From positions 1 to 64,000 of the forward strand of contig DATHTE010000024.1 in NCBI GenBank assembly GCA_035463475.1: a DNA stretch of 64,000 bases, given 5' to 3'. Both the position numbers and the translations under genes were made by a program. The notes under the pieces are model-generated. The model searched no databases, was not told the origin of the DNA, and saw nothing but the letters and a program-made list of their open reading frames with translations. Positions 34,413-43,312 of this stretch are shown here, piece after piece. The stretch is from JACPDI01 sp035463475. Its GTDB lineage: Bacteria > Acidobacteriota > Vicinamibacteria > Vicinamibacterales > 2-12-FULL-66-21. How positions within the stretch are numbered: position 1 is the first letter of the stretch; each line of letters opens with the position of its first letter.

Positions 34413-35318
34413 TCACCGCCCGCCGGCACGCCTGGCGAAGCGGTAGCCGAGCATCTTGTAGACGAGTTTCGCGCAGAGGAAGTTTGGCGCGACGAGTGGC
34501 GGAAGGGGGGACAGTTCCACCAGGTCGCAGGCGACGACCGTGCGCCCGGCGAACACCGCCCTGAGGAGCGCCAAGGCCTCGTACCAAGAGAGGCCGCCCG
34601 GTTCCGGCGTTCCTGTGCTCGGCATGATCGCCGGGTCCAGCCCGTCCACGTCAACGGTGATGTAGACCGGGTCTCCGAGCGTGGCGACGATTCGATCCAC
34701 CCAGTCCGTCTCACGCCGCATGTCGTGATCGAAGAAGACGGTGGTCTTGAGCGACGCCAGGACCTCTGCTTCGTCGGCCGACAAGCTGCGGATCGCGACC
34801 TGCGTGGCGGGCACGTGCTCCAGCACGCGGCGCATCGCGCACGCGTGGTTGTGCGGCGTGCCCATGTAGCTGTCGCGCAGGTCCGCATGCGCGTCGATCT
34901 GGAGGACGTGCAGGCCGCGGTGCCGCCGCGCCGCGGCCGCAACAAGCGGCGGCGTGATCGAATGCTCTCCGCCGAGGGCGACGAGAAACTTCTCCTGGCC
35001 GAGGATCTCCGAGGCCACCCGTTCGATCTCCGCCAATGCCGGCTCCATTTCGCCGAACGGCAGTTCCATTTCGGGGAGCGTGAAGATACCGGCTTCGTGC
35101 AGCACGTCGGACTCCAGCTCCTCGTCCCACAACTCCATGTGTGACGAGGCCTGGATGATCTCCCGCGGCCCGTTGCGCGTCCCGGGAACGTAGGAGGTCG
35201 TGCGATCGAACGGGATCGGGAGGACGACGATCCGCGCGCGCTCGAAGTCGGGGGGATTCGGGATTGCGCCGCCGAACACCGAGGGATCGCCGTGATCGTA
35301 CTGAACGGGGTGCCTCAT
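34413..35318 (-). CDS. speB: Agmatinase (ureohydrolase)
   Basis: This is a 301-residue ureohydrolase. The binuclear manganese ligands are in place: His119 (GGEHS), Asp142, His144 and Asp146 (DAHADLR), and Asp223/Asp225 (VDVDGLDP). It hydrolyses agmatine to putrescine and urea. The family also contains guanidinobutyrase and related enzymes, so agmatine is the likely, not proven, substrate. Its ATG overlaps the stop of the upstream deoxyhypusine-synthase-like gene (ATGA). The two therefore form a polyamine operon in which putrescine made here would feed the partner enzyme. Confidence 0.9.
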   Translation of the reverse strand: MRHPVQYDHGDPSVFGGAIPNPPDFERARIVVLPIPFDRTTSYVPGTRNGPREIIQASSHMELWDEELESDVLHEAGIFTLPEMELPFGEMEPALAEIERVASEILGQEKFLVALGGEHSITPPLVAAAARRHRGLHVLQIDAHADLRDSYMGTPHNHACAMRRVLEHVPATQVAIRSLSADEAEVLASLKTTVFFDHDMRRETDWVDRIVATLGDPVYITVDVDGLDPAIMPSTGTPEPGGLSWYEALALLRAVFAGRTVVACDLVELSPLPPLVAPNFLCAKLVYKMLGYRFARRAGGR

Positions 35319-36388
35319 TGGCGCGCCTCGTAGCGGGAATCGGGCAGCGGCCGGCCGTCAATCTTCATGATGCGGCCGCCCGGATCGAAGGTGATGTGGC
35401 GCCGGCGCGCCACAAGATCGGCGGCGGTGCTCGCGAGCGCGGACACGAGCAGCGGCAGCGCCATCGTCGCGTCGGCGTGTACCGTCACCTGCTCTGCGTC
35501 GGCGGCCAGCTTGCCCCAGCTCTTGGCCTCGTCGAGCGTGGAGCCCGAAGCCCCGCCGAAGTGCGGCACGTCGGTGACGATCTGGAGCGCGAACCGGTGG
35601 CCGCCCACGCGGTCGTCGTAGAACTCTGCCTGCACGCTCGCCTGGTTGATGAAGTTCTTCGGTGTCCCGCCGCCGATCACGATCGACGCGGTCTGCGGGC
35701 GCCGTATGACGACGTTGGCGGACTCGATGATGTCGCCGATCACGTCGATCTGACCGGCGCCGGCGTTCTTGTGTCGGGCCTGCGACAGCCCCATGCCGAT
35801 CGACGAATCGGCGATGGCCGGGCAGAACACGGGCAGGTTGGCGCGATGAGCCGCCGTCAGAATGCCCGGTTGCCCCGTCTCGCGCCAGAGGTGCTCGCCG
35901 AGCTTGTACAGGAACTCGCGGGATGTGTACGGCCGGGGCTCGAGGGTGTTGGCGAACTCCGCGATCCATTCGTCGTTCTCGCAGAATTCCTCTTCGTCCG
36001 CGTACGTGTCGTACACGCGATCGATCCTCGCATCCTGGAGCGCGGCGTCGTTCTCACCCGGCGATCCGATGAAGTGCCGGCGCCCGCGCGTTTCGTGCAG
36101 ATCGTGGTAGAGGTTCGCGCCGGTGCTGACAAGGCAGTCGATGTAGCGGTGCTCGATCAGGTGCGCGATGACGAGGCGCAGGCCGCCGGCGCTCAAGGCT
36201 CCGGCGATGCCGAGGAAGATGGTCGTGTCCGACTCGAGCATCTTGCGCCAGATGCGGTGCGCGGTCGCGAGGTTCCGCCCCTGGAAGGAGATCTTTTCCA
36301 TCCGCGCGATCACGTCGCGTGCGCTCAGGTTCGCCTCGACGCGGAACGGCTCGACCGGCGTCGTGAGGAAACGCTGCTTCTTCGCCAT
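35315..36388 (-). CDS. Deoxyhypusine-synthase-like protein, probable homospermidine synthase
   Basis: From the ATG at 36388 this is a 357-residue protein of the deoxyhypusine synthase family. The NAD-binding and active-site regions are conserved (STGANLYHDLHE, IGGGTPKNFINQ, FGGASGSTLDEAKSWGK). The active-site lysine is Lys293 of SWGK. In bacteria, which lack eIF5A, such proteins are known in several cases to act as homospermidine synthases using putrescine or spermidine. The adjacent agmatinase supports a polyamine role. The start is set by TATAAT nine bases upstream and by homologous length. A much longer frame reading upstream to 37300 is a shadow of the next gene. Confidence 0.88.
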   Translation of the reverse strand: MAKKQRFLTTPVEPFRVEANLSARDVIARMEKISFQGRNLATAHRIWRKMLESDTTIFLGIAGALSAGGLRLVIAHLIEHRYIDCLVSTGANLYHDLHETRGRRHFIGSPGENDAALQDARIDRVYDTYADEEEFCENDEWIAEFANTLEPRPYTSREFLYKLGEHLWRETGQPGILTAAHRANLPVFCPAIADSSIGMGLSQARHKNAGAGQIDVIGDIIESANVVIRRPQTASIVIGGGTPKNFINQASVQAEFYDDRVGGHRFALQIVTDVPHFGGASGSTLDEAKSWGKLAADAEQVTVHADATMALPLLVSALASTAADLVARRRHITFDPGGRIMKIDGRPLPDSRYEARQ

Positions 36389-36397
36389 TTTGCCGTC

Positions 36398-36403
36398 ATT
36401 ATA
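36398..36403 (-). promoter_or_regulatory. -10 box TATAAT of the polyamine operon, leaderless type
   Basis: A perfect TATAAT on the minus strand ends nine bases before the ATG at 36388, with no Shine-Dalgarno sequence between them. Confidence 0.55.
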
Positions 36404-36414
36404 AGTGGCGTCGA

Positions 36415-39225
36415 TCAGAACGCGTAGCCGATCCGCGCGAACGCGGCGGCGCCATCCTGCTCGCCACTGGGGTCTCGGCGCACCGCGACACCCGAGGCCA
36501 CCGTGATCGGCAGGTAGTGACCGAGGACGAAGTCCGCTGAGAGCTCGACGCCGGCGCTCGCCCGCGCGTCCGCCACGCGGAAGCGGCGTGTCCACGCGTG
36601 AGCCGCGTCCGCGAACAGCGCCGCGTGCGCCTGACGGAAGAACACCGGCAACCGGCCCAGCCCGCGCTCGACGGTGAACAGGCGGAAGCGGTAGTCCGCG
36701 TTGACGACCGCCGCCCGGTACCCGACGATGTCGTCGGTCGCAAACCCGCGGGCCAGTCCGATGGCGTCGCGCCCGAACGCGATCGTCGAGCCCGGCGCCG
36801 CCGACCCCCCCGCGCCGAGCACGCGTCGCCCCGCCACGTCTCCCCAGGAGCCGGCCGCGGCGGCGCGTAGCGCGAGCACGCGGTGCGCGCCGCCCACGCG
36901 GGGGTAAGCGCGAGCATCCGCCGAGACCGTCACCGCGTCCGCGTCCGCGCCCAGCGCGCGCCGTGCGACGTCGGCTGCCGCGCCCAACACGATCCCTTCT
37001 TCGGGACTCGGCGAATACCCGTACACGCGCGCGGTGCCAACCTGGTAGCCCAGGCGAACGGACCGGCGATCGAAGACGCTCTCCGGATCGCGCTCGCGCG
37101 TGGCGCGGAACGCGCCGTAGAGCACCTGCCGGCGGCGCACGGTCCTGAGCGGCAGTGTCACGCCCGCCTCGACGCTCGTCTCGCGGTAGTCGGCATCGTT
37201 CCAGACCGTGAGATCGTCCGCGCCGGCGACAATGAAAGTGGGCCGCCATCGGTCGTAGGCGTATGCGAAATCCCAGTCCGGACGCGCGCGATCGGACCAT
37301 CGCACGCTCGACCCATACGCGTGGCGGCCGAGGACGTCCAGCGCAACCGTGCCGGCGCCGACCTCGAGGCGGTCCTCGTCGGTTTCTGCCAGCGGCATCC
37401 AGAAACGCGGCAGGAGCGTGGACGCAGGACTGTATGGGCGCGCGGGCAGCGCCGTGCCGCCCTCAACGCCCACGGGAGAGCTGTCGCCGCCGATCACGCG
37501 CAACCCGCTGGTGACTTCGCCGCCGTCCGCGAGCTCGCTCGTGAACACGTCGTACCCGTCAACCGTGTAGCCGATGTAGGCGACACGCGCGCCGTCGGGC
37601 GCCGCCGCCGCAGAGCGCGCGCCGTTAGCCGGCGCGATCACCGACATCGCGGAGCCCCCGATCAGATCGACGCGCCAAAGCGTGAACGGCCGATCGGGCC
37701 GCTCCCACGAGACGAGCAGACCGCTTCCGTCCGGCAGCCACTCCGGCTGCACGACGCGACCCGCGTCGGCCGCGATCCTGGTCGCGACAGACCCCTTTGC
37801 GCCGTCGATGACGACGACCTCCGGGCGCGAACCGACGCGACGGCGCTCCGCGGCGATGCGCGTGCCGTCCGGCGACCATCGCGGCGCTCCGATCTGCGTC
37901 TCGGGCTCATCGATGAGGACCTTCGGCGCGCCCAGACGGACGGCGTCGCCGGCCGTGTCAAGCGCGTACACGACGAGCGCAGCCCTCCCCGCCCCCTGGA
38001 CGACGCACGCGAGTGACCGACCGTCAGGGGAGGCGTCGGGGTCTGCCGCGCGGGCGCCATGCGTCAGGCGCGTCACGCGGCCGCCTGTCCGCTCGAGCAC
38101 GTACAGATCGCTCTGCAAACCCACGCTCCGGACCAGTTCCCGCTGATCGAAGAAGACGCGCGACCCTGACACGGACAGCTGTTCGCCGAGAAACCGGCTG
38201 GCCACGCGGCGAGGGCCCGCCCCGTCAGGCGGCACCATCATCAGGGCAGGGAAGTCGTGCGGCGTCCGCTCGGAGTACACGAGCGCTCCGCCCGGCAGCC
38301 ATCTCGGCCCGCTCGCGACAAACCCGCGGGCAGTCAGCCGTGTCGCGCGAACGTCCGCGGCGAAAGCACCGGCTTTCATTTCGACGCTTCGCTCGAACTC
38401 CCGCCACAGACCGCGCGCGTCCATGCCGAAGACGCGCTTGTAGGCCCCGCCGGGCATGTACGGCAGGCGTCCCGATGTCTGCCGCGAAAGCTCGGCCAGC
38501 GCCTCGACACCGAAGCGATCGACCAGGAATTCGTGAAAGCGCATGCCGTAGGCGTACGAAGTGCTCCCGCCCGGCCAGTCCACCAGCGCGCCAGTCGTGC
38601 GATCGATCGGCTCGAAGGTCCGCGCTCGCGCCGCCGCGTCGACGATCGACCGGAACTCGCCGGAGCGGAGGCGTCCTTCTCCGGTGGCAGCGGTCTCGTG
38701 GAAGGTCGCGAGCCCCTCGACGCTCCAGCCGGGCAGGAACATGTTCGGGAAGAGCGCCGGCGCACGTCCGAACACCTTCCGCAAGCCGCCAAACAAGCCC
38801 CGCGAGCGATCGAGCTGCAGGATGTGCGTGTATTCGTGCGTGAAGACGAGGCGCAGCCAGTCCGAGGTGTAGCCGATCACCGACGACGGCGCCGGCGCGG
38901 CCGCCGAGATCTCGATCGTGTTGAACGGCAGCGGCGTGGCCCACCCGTTCGCGTCGTCATGCTGATCGACGAGAATGACGTGCGTGTGCCGGTCCGGGTC
39001 CACTTGCAGATCCGCGGACAGGCGCGCGTGCACGTCTTCCGCGATGCGCGCGAGCCGCCGCGCCAGCGCGTCTTCATCCTGGTGAAAGTGGATGGTGAAA
39101 TGCGCGGTGCGCAGGCTCCTGAACCGGAGCCGCGGATCGTAGCGCTCCGCGGCCACGACCGGCGCAGTCACGACCAGGAGCGCCAGCAGGAGCAGGGCCG
39201 GCAGACGCAGGTGACGAGGCGGCAT
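36415..39225 (-). CDS. Metalloprotease / TolB-like propeller / outer-membrane beta-barrel fusion protein
   Basis: This 936-residue protein begins with a Sec signal peptide (ALLLLALLVVTAPVVAAE). Residues ~35-260 form a gluzincin (peptidase MA-like) domain: HEYTH with His130, Glu131 and His134, and a downstream GWSVEGLATF whose Glu170 is the third zinc ligand. Residues ~290-560 hold TolB/PD40-type propeller blades (SPDGRSLACV, WSPDGTRIAAERR, PDGARVAYIGY). From ~600 to the end, alternating strands and a terminal aromatic residue (IGYAF) form an outer-membrane barrel of the BamA/surface-antigen type. A surface or periplasmic protease anchored in the outer membrane is the likely topology. The ATG at 39225 overlaps the mutS stop (TGATG). 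Confidence 0.82.
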   Translation of the reverse strand: MPPRHLRLPALLLLALLVVTAPVVAAERYDPRLRFRSLRTAHFTIHFHQDEDALARRLARIAEDVHARLSADLQVDPDRHTHVILVDQHDDANGWATPLPFNTIEISAAAPAPSSVIGYTSDWLRLVFTHEYTHILQLDRSRGLFGGLRKVFGRAPALFPNMFLPGWSVEGLATFHETAATGEGRLRSGEFRSIVDAAARARTFEPIDRTTGALVDWPGGSTSYAYGMRFHEFLVDRFGVEALAELSRQTSGRLPYMPGGAYKRVFGMDARGLWREFERSVEMKAGAFAADVRATRLTARGFVASGPRWLPGGALVYSERTPHDFPALMMVPPDGAGPRRVASRFLGEQLSVSGSRVFFDQRELVRSVGLQSDLYVLERTGGRVTRLTHGARAADPDASPDGRSLACVVQGAGRAALVVYALDTAGDAVRLGAPKVLIDEPETQIGAPRWSPDGTRIAAERRRVGSRPEVVVIDGAKGSVATRIAADAGRVVQPEWLPDGSGLLVSWERPDRPFTLWRVDLIGGSAMSVIAPANGARSAAAAPDGARVAYIGYTVDGYDVFTSELADGGEVTSGLRVIGGDSSPVGVEGGTALPARPYSPASTLLPRFWMPLAETDEDRLEVGAGTVALDVLGRHAYGSSVRWSDRARPDWDFAYAYDRWRPTFIVAGADDLTVWNDADYRETSVEAGVTLPLRTVRRRQVLYGAFRATRERDPESVFDRRSVRLGYQVGTARVYGYSPSPEEGIVLGAAADVARRALGADADAVTVSADARAYPRVGGAHRVLALRAAAAGSWGDVAGRRVLGAGGSAAPGSTIAFGRDAIGLARGFATDDIVGYRAAVVNADYRFRLFTVERGLGRLPVFFRQAHAALFADAAHAWTRRFRVADARASAGVELSADFVLGHYLPITVASGVAVRRDPSGEQDGAAAFARIGYAF

Positions 39226-41855
39226 CACGCGTCGATGTCGTTCTTCAGCTCGGCCAGCAGGGAGAGTGCCTCCAGCGGGGTCAGCCGGTTGACATCCAGT
39301 TCACGCAGCCGCCGCACTGCCGGATGGTCGACGGTTTCGGGCGGCTCGAACAGGCCAAGTTGCTGCCGCGGGCCGACCGGCTCCGCGCTGAGCGATGGGC
39401 GGCCGCCCCGGGTCAGCTCGTCGCGCTCCAGTCCGGCCAGGATCTCTCTCGCGCGGCTGAGGACCGCCGGCGGCAGCCCTGCGAGCCGCGCGACCTGGAT
39501 GCCGTAGCTGCGGTCGGAGCGGCCGGGAACAATCTTGTGCAGGAACACGATCTCGTCCTGCCACTCGCGGACGATGACGTGGAAGTTCGCGACGCCGGGC
39601 ATGGCGTCAGCGAGGTCGGTCAGCTCGTGATAGTGCGTGGCGAAGATCGTCTTCGGCTGCGCTTTCGGATTCGACGCCAGGTACTCGGCGACGGCCCACG
39701 CGAGGCTCAGGCCGTCGAAGGTCGCCGTGCCGCGGCCGATTTCATCGAGGATGACCAGGCTGCGCGACGTCGCGGAGTGCAGGATGTTGGCGGTCTCCTG
39801 CATTTCCATCATGAACGTGGACTGGCCGCGCGCGATGTTGTCCGAGGCGCCGACCCGCGCGAATACACGGTCGATGATCGGCAGCTTCGCGCTCTTCGCC
39901 GGCACGAAGGAGCCCGCCTGCGCGAGGATGGCGAGCAGCGCCGTCTGGCGCAGGTAGGTCGACTTGCCCCCCATGTTCGGCCCGGTCAGGATGACGAGGC
40001 GGTTCGAGGTCGCGTCGAGCGCGACGTCGTTCGGCACGAACGGGTCCGCCGAATGCCGTTCGACGACAGGATGGCGCGCGTCCACCGCCAGCATCTCGTC
40101 CCCGTCGTGCACGTGCGGCTTCGTGTAGTTGCACACGGCGGCCGTCTCCGCGAACGCCGCGAGCACGTCGAGGGCCGCCAGCGCGCGGGAGGCATCCTGG
40201 ATCCGCGGCGCCTCCGCCGCGACCTGCGCGCGGAGCCGGTCGAAGATCTCGACCTCGCGCTCGAGGATGCGCTCCTCTGCGCCGAGGACCTTCTCCTCGT
40301 ACTCCTTCAAGGCGGGCGTCACGAACCGCTCCCCGCCGGCGATCGTCTGCTTGCGGTGATAGTCCGCCGGCACGGCAGGCAGGTTCGACTTCGAGACCTC
40401 GATGTAGTAGCCGAACACGCGGTTGTAGCGGATCTTCAACGACGAGATGCCCGTGCGCGCCCGCTCCGTTTCCTCCATGGCCGCGATCAGCTGCTTCCCC
40501 GAACGGCTGATGCGCCGCAGCTCGTCGAGCTCCGGATCGACGCCGTCACGCACGCAATCGCCGTCCCGCGCGAGCGCGGGGGGCTCGTCCACGATCGTCG
40601 CGGCGATCGCGTCCCGCACGTCCGCCACATCGTCCATGCCGGCGACCACGCTGCGGACGAGCGGCGCCTGGAACTCCTCGAGCAGCAACCGGACGCGCGG
40701 GATGACGCCGAGCGACTGCCGGAGCGAGACCAGGTCGCGCGGGCCGGCGGTACCGAGCGCCGCCCGCGCCACGAGGCGCTCCACGTCGTGCACGCTCTTC
40801 AGCGTCTCGCGCAGCTTGCCGCGCGCGGTGGAGCGAAACGCGAACTCCTCGACGGCGTCCAGCCGGTCCTGGATCCGTTCGATCGCCAGGAGCGGCCGCA
40901 GGAGCCAGCTCCGGAGCGTGCGCCCGCCAGTCGCGGTGACCGTTCGGTCGATCTCGTCCAGCAGCGATCCCGGCCGTCCCCCTTCCGCCCCTTCAACGAC
41001 GCCGAGGTGGCGTAGCGTGGTTGGATCGATGACGAGGGCGTCGCCACCGCGCCGGAAAGAGATCTCGCGCACGTGCGCGAGGTCGACCTTCTGGGTTTCG
41101 CGCAGGTACTGCACGAGCGCGCCGGCGGCGCAGACCGCCGCGCGGTGCTCCTCGAGCCCGAAGCCGGCGAGCGAGTGCACGCGCAGCTGATCGAGCAGCG
41201 TCCGCCGCGCGGATTCGAACTCGAACGTCCAAGCGTCCGCCTCGGTCGCGCGCGGCCACGTGCCGGGCGCGCCGAAGGGGACCGGCGGGGAAGTGCCCGC
41301 AGCGAGCACCACCTCGCGCGGCCGCAGCACGCCTAGGTCGTCGGCGAGCGACTGGCGTCCCGCGTCGCCGTCGTATTCCGTGACGGTGAATTCGCCCGTG
41401 GACACGTCGACGAGGGCGACGCCCATCGTCGAGCCGGCGCCGGCCACGGCCATGATGAACGCGGGTTCGCGCGCGTCGAGGTAGGCCGCGTCGGTAAGCG
41501 TCCCCGGTGAGACGACGCGGACGACCTCGCGGCGGACGACCCCCTTCGCCTTGCGCGGATCTTCGACCTGCTCGCAGATCGCGACGCGGAAGCCCTTGCG
41601 GACCAGGCGCGCCACGTAGCCGTCCACGGCGTGGTACGGCACGCCGCACATCGGGATGGCGCCCCCCTGGTTGTCTTTCGACCGGGATGTCAGCGTGAGC
41701 TCGAGGGCGCGCGCCGCCACGAGCGCGTCCTCGTAGAACATCTCGTAGAAGTCCCCCATCCGGAAGAACAGGATCGCGTCGCGATACTGGCGCTTCGCGT
41801 CGAGATACTGGCGCATGGCCGGCGTGGCGCTGGATGTGTCGAACGGAACTCCCAT
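39225..41855 (-). CDS. mutS: DNA mismatch repair protein MutS
   Basis: This is an 876-residue MutS from the ATG at 41855. The mismatch-reading Phe-x-Glu is in GDFYEMF (Phe36, Glu38). The ATPase domain has Walker A GPNMGGKST near residue 625, Walker B VILDEIGRGT and the conserved FATHYHEL. Length matches MutS1. MutS recognises mismatches and recruits MutL; mutL is not in the window. It is divergent from tsaB with overlapping -10 sequences. Its stop overlaps the start of the protease-barrel gene, so they share a transcript. Confidence 0.97.
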   Translation of the reverse strand: MGVPFDTSSATPAMRQYLDAKRQYRDAILFFRMGDFYEMFYEDALVAARALELTLTSRSKDNQGGAIPMCGVPYHAVDGYVARLVRKGFRVAICEQVEDPRKAKGVVRREVVRVVSPGTLTDAAYLDAREPAFIMAVAGAGSTMGVALVDVSTGEFTVTEYDGDAGRQSLADDLGVLRPREVVLAAGTSPPVPFGAPGTWPRATEADAWTFEFESARRTLLDQLRVHSLAGFGLEEHRAAVCAAGALVQYLRETQKVDLAHVREISFRRGGDALVIDPTTLRHLGVVEGAEGGRPGSLLDEIDRTVTATGGRTLRSWLLRPLLAIERIQDRLDAVEEFAFRSTARGKLRETLKSVHDVERLVARAALGTAGPRDLVSLRQSLGVIPRVRLLLEEFQAPLVRSVVAGMDDVADVRDAIAATIVDEPPALARDGDCVRDGVDPELDELRRISRSGKQLIAAMEETERARTGISSLKIRYNRVFGYYIEVSKSNLPAVPADYHRKQTIAGGERFVTPALKEYEEKVLGAEERILEREVEIFDRLRAQVAAEAPRIQDASRALAALDVLAAFAETAAVCNYTKPHVHDGDEMLAVDARHPVVERHSADPFVPNDVALDATSNRLVILTGPNMGGKSTYLRQTALLAILAQAGSFVPAKSAKLPIIDRVFARVGASDNIARGQSTFMMEMQETANILHSATSRSLVILDEIGRGTATFDGLSLAWAVAEYLASNPKAQPKTIFATHYHELTDLADAMPGVANFHVIVREWQDEIVFLHKIVPGRSDRSYGIQVARLAGLPPAVLSRAREILAGLERDELTRGGRPSLSAEPVGPRQQLGLFEPPETVDHPAVRRLRELDVNRLTPLEALSLLAELKNDIDA

Positions 41856-41872
41856 GACCTGGCGGGGTATCG

Positions 41873-41880
41873 AGTATAAC
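41873..41880. promoter_or_regulatory. Overlapping divergent -10 boxes of mutS and tsaB
   Basis: On the plus strand TATAAC (41875-41880) ends nine bases before the tsaB ATG. On the minus strand TATACT (41878-41873) ends 17 bases before the mutS ATG. The hexamers share four bases, so polymerases for the two genes cannot both occupy the site. Confidence 0.5.
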
Positions 41881-41889
41881 AGGTACCAG

Positions 41890-42600
41890 ATGGGCCACAC
41901 GTCCGTGCTGGCGCTCGACACGACGAGCCGCGCGGGCAGTCTCGCGCTTCTCCAGGACGACGGCCGCCTCACGATGCTCGTCGGCGACGCGGCGCGCACG
42001 CACGGCGAGCGCCTGCCGGGGGACATCGCCGCGCTTCTCGCGCGCGCGGGCGCGCGGCTGTCTGATGTCGAGCTGTTCGCGGTCGTGAACGGGCCGGGCT
42101 CTTTCACGGGGCTTCGGGTCGGCATCGCCGCGGTCCAGGGGCTCGCGCTCGCGCAGGACCGGCGCGTCGTGCCGGTGCCGGCGCTCGAGGCGTTCGCGCT
42201 GGCTGAAGAGGTGGGCAACGGCACGGTCGGCGTGTGGATCGACGCGCAGCGGCGGCAGGTCTTCGCGGCACGGTATCGAAAGACCGGCGGGACGCTCGCC
42301 GCGCTCGGCCCGGCTGTATCGCTGCCGCCCGACGAGGTCGCCGCGCGGTGGAGGGAGGATGGCGCCGCGCCGGAAACGCTGGTCGGCGGCGGCATCGATT
42401 TGTTCGAACACGTGGCGCGCCGCGCGTGGCCAGGCGCGCGAATCGTCGCGCCCGCGCCGCCGCTCGCGCCGATCGCCGCGCGCATCGCCTCCGCTCGGCC
42501 CGAGCTCGCGGTTCCGCCGCACGCGATTGCGCCGATCTACGTGCGCGCGGCCGACGCCGAAATCGTGCGCGATCGATCATCCCGGGCGCGCGAGCGGTGA
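41890..42600 (+). CDS. tsaB: tRNA threonylcarbamoyladenosine biosynthesis protein TsaB
   Basis: This 236-residue protein begins MGHTSVLALDTTSRAGSLAL, the usual start of TsaB. NGPGSFTGLRVG (about 63-74) is the conserved ASKHA-fold loop. TsaB pairs with TsaD and TsaE to make t6A37 of tRNAs that read ANN codons. The GTGA overlap with rimI reflects the common tsaB-rimI order. No Shine-Dalgarno sequence is seen, and TATAAC lies nine bases upstream. Confidence 0.94.
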   Translation: MGHTSVLALDTTSRAGSLALLQDDGRLTMLVGDAARTHGERLPGDIAALLARAGARLSDVELFAVVNGPGSFTGLRVGIAAVQGLALAQDRRVVPVPALEAFALAEEVGNGTVGVWIDAQRRQVFAARYRKTGGTLAALGPAVSLPPDEVAARWREDGAAPETLVGGGIDLFEHVARRAWPGARIVAPAPPLAPIAARIASARPELAVPPHAIAPIYVRAADAEIVRDRSSRARER

Positions 42601-43046
42601 CCCCCCGGATCGAACCCGTCGTGCCGGAGCGGGACCTGGACGACATCGCCGAGATCGCGCGCGCCTCGTTCTCCAACCCGTGGACGCGCGACATGTTCGC
42701 CCGCGAGCTGGAGCAGCAACTGCTCTCCCGCAGTTACGTGCTCCGCGCGGCGGACGATCGCGTGGCGGCGTTCTGCACGTGCTGGCTGGTCGTGGACGAA
42801 CTGCACATCAACACGATGGCGGTCCGGCCGGAGTTCCGGCGCCAGGGCCTCGGACGCCGGCTGCTCGAGCACGTGCTCGCCGACGCCGCCCGGCAGGGCG
42901 CGACCCGCGCGACCCTCGAGGTGCGGCGGTCGAACGCGGCCGCCATCGCGCTCTACGAAGCGTTCGGGTTCGCGGTCGAGGCGAGCCGAAAGGACTATTA
43001 CCCCAACCCCCCGGAAGACGCCCTCATCTTGTCGCGCGCGCTTTGA
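42597..43046 (+). CDS. rimI: Ribosomal protein bS18 alanine N-acetyltransferase
   Basis: This is a 149-residue GNAT enzyme. The acetyl-CoA loop is VRPEFRRQGLGRRLLEHVL (R/Q-x-x-G-x-G). LEVRRSNAAAIALYEAFGF is the RimI-type C-terminal motif. RimI acetylates the N-terminal alanine of ribosomal protein S18. The GTG overlaps the tsaB stop (GTGA), so translation is coupled. Confidence 0.9.
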   Translation: MTPRIEPVVPERDLDDIAEIARASFSNPWTRDMFARELEQQLLSRSYVLRAADDRVAAFCTCWLVVDELHINTMAVRPEFRRQGLGRRLLEHVLADAARQGATRATLEVRRSNAAAIALYEAFGFAVEASRKDYYPNPPEDALILSRAL

Positions 43047-43064
43047 GAGACAGCCACTGCTACA

Positions 43065-43109
43065 AGCGGCAGCCGCGGCAAGAAGAGCCGCGCGCTTTCG
43101 GCTGCCGCT
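43065..43109. repeat. Long inverted repeat downstream of rimI
   Basis: AGCGGCAGCCG (43065-43075) and CGGCTGCCGCT (43099-43109) are perfect inverted copies, extendable to TAC/GTA with one bulge. A U-run does not follow on either strand, so it is not a standard terminator, though it could still protect an mRNA 3' end. Confidence 0.5.
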
Positions 43110-43130
43110 GTAAAAAGGTGCCGCACGCTT

Positions 43131-43176
43131 TCGGCATTCCGCAAGGCCATTCGTCATGGCTTCGGCATTCGGCATT
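43131..43176. repeat. Short direct repeats TCGGCATT
   Basis: TCGGCATT occurs at 43131, 43162 and 43169, the last two overlapping in tandem. CGCTTTCGGC occurs at 43093 and 43126, 33 bases apart. The 266-base region between rimI and the DUF465 gene contains no gene. Confidence 0.45.
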
Positions 43177-43312
43177 ACAGGCTTGAAGGCCCCGTACAAT
43201 GGTGGTAAGGTGCCGTTATGACCGTGGCCCGGTCCTACCGATCCCGGTTCCTTCCGATTCCATCCGATCCTTCGCACCCACAGCAGAGCTCTTGCAGGAA
43301 AGGGGGCAGGCT

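Noticed and set aside
36389..37300. Upstream extension of the deoxyhypusine-synthase-like gene
   Set aside because: This is the antisense-frame shadow of the protease-barrel gene on the same strand. The family start is at 36388 with TATAAT just upstream.
43065..43109. Intrinsic terminator after rimI
   Set aside because: The stem is good, but no U-run follows on the plus strand, and on the minus strand the T-run precedes the stem.
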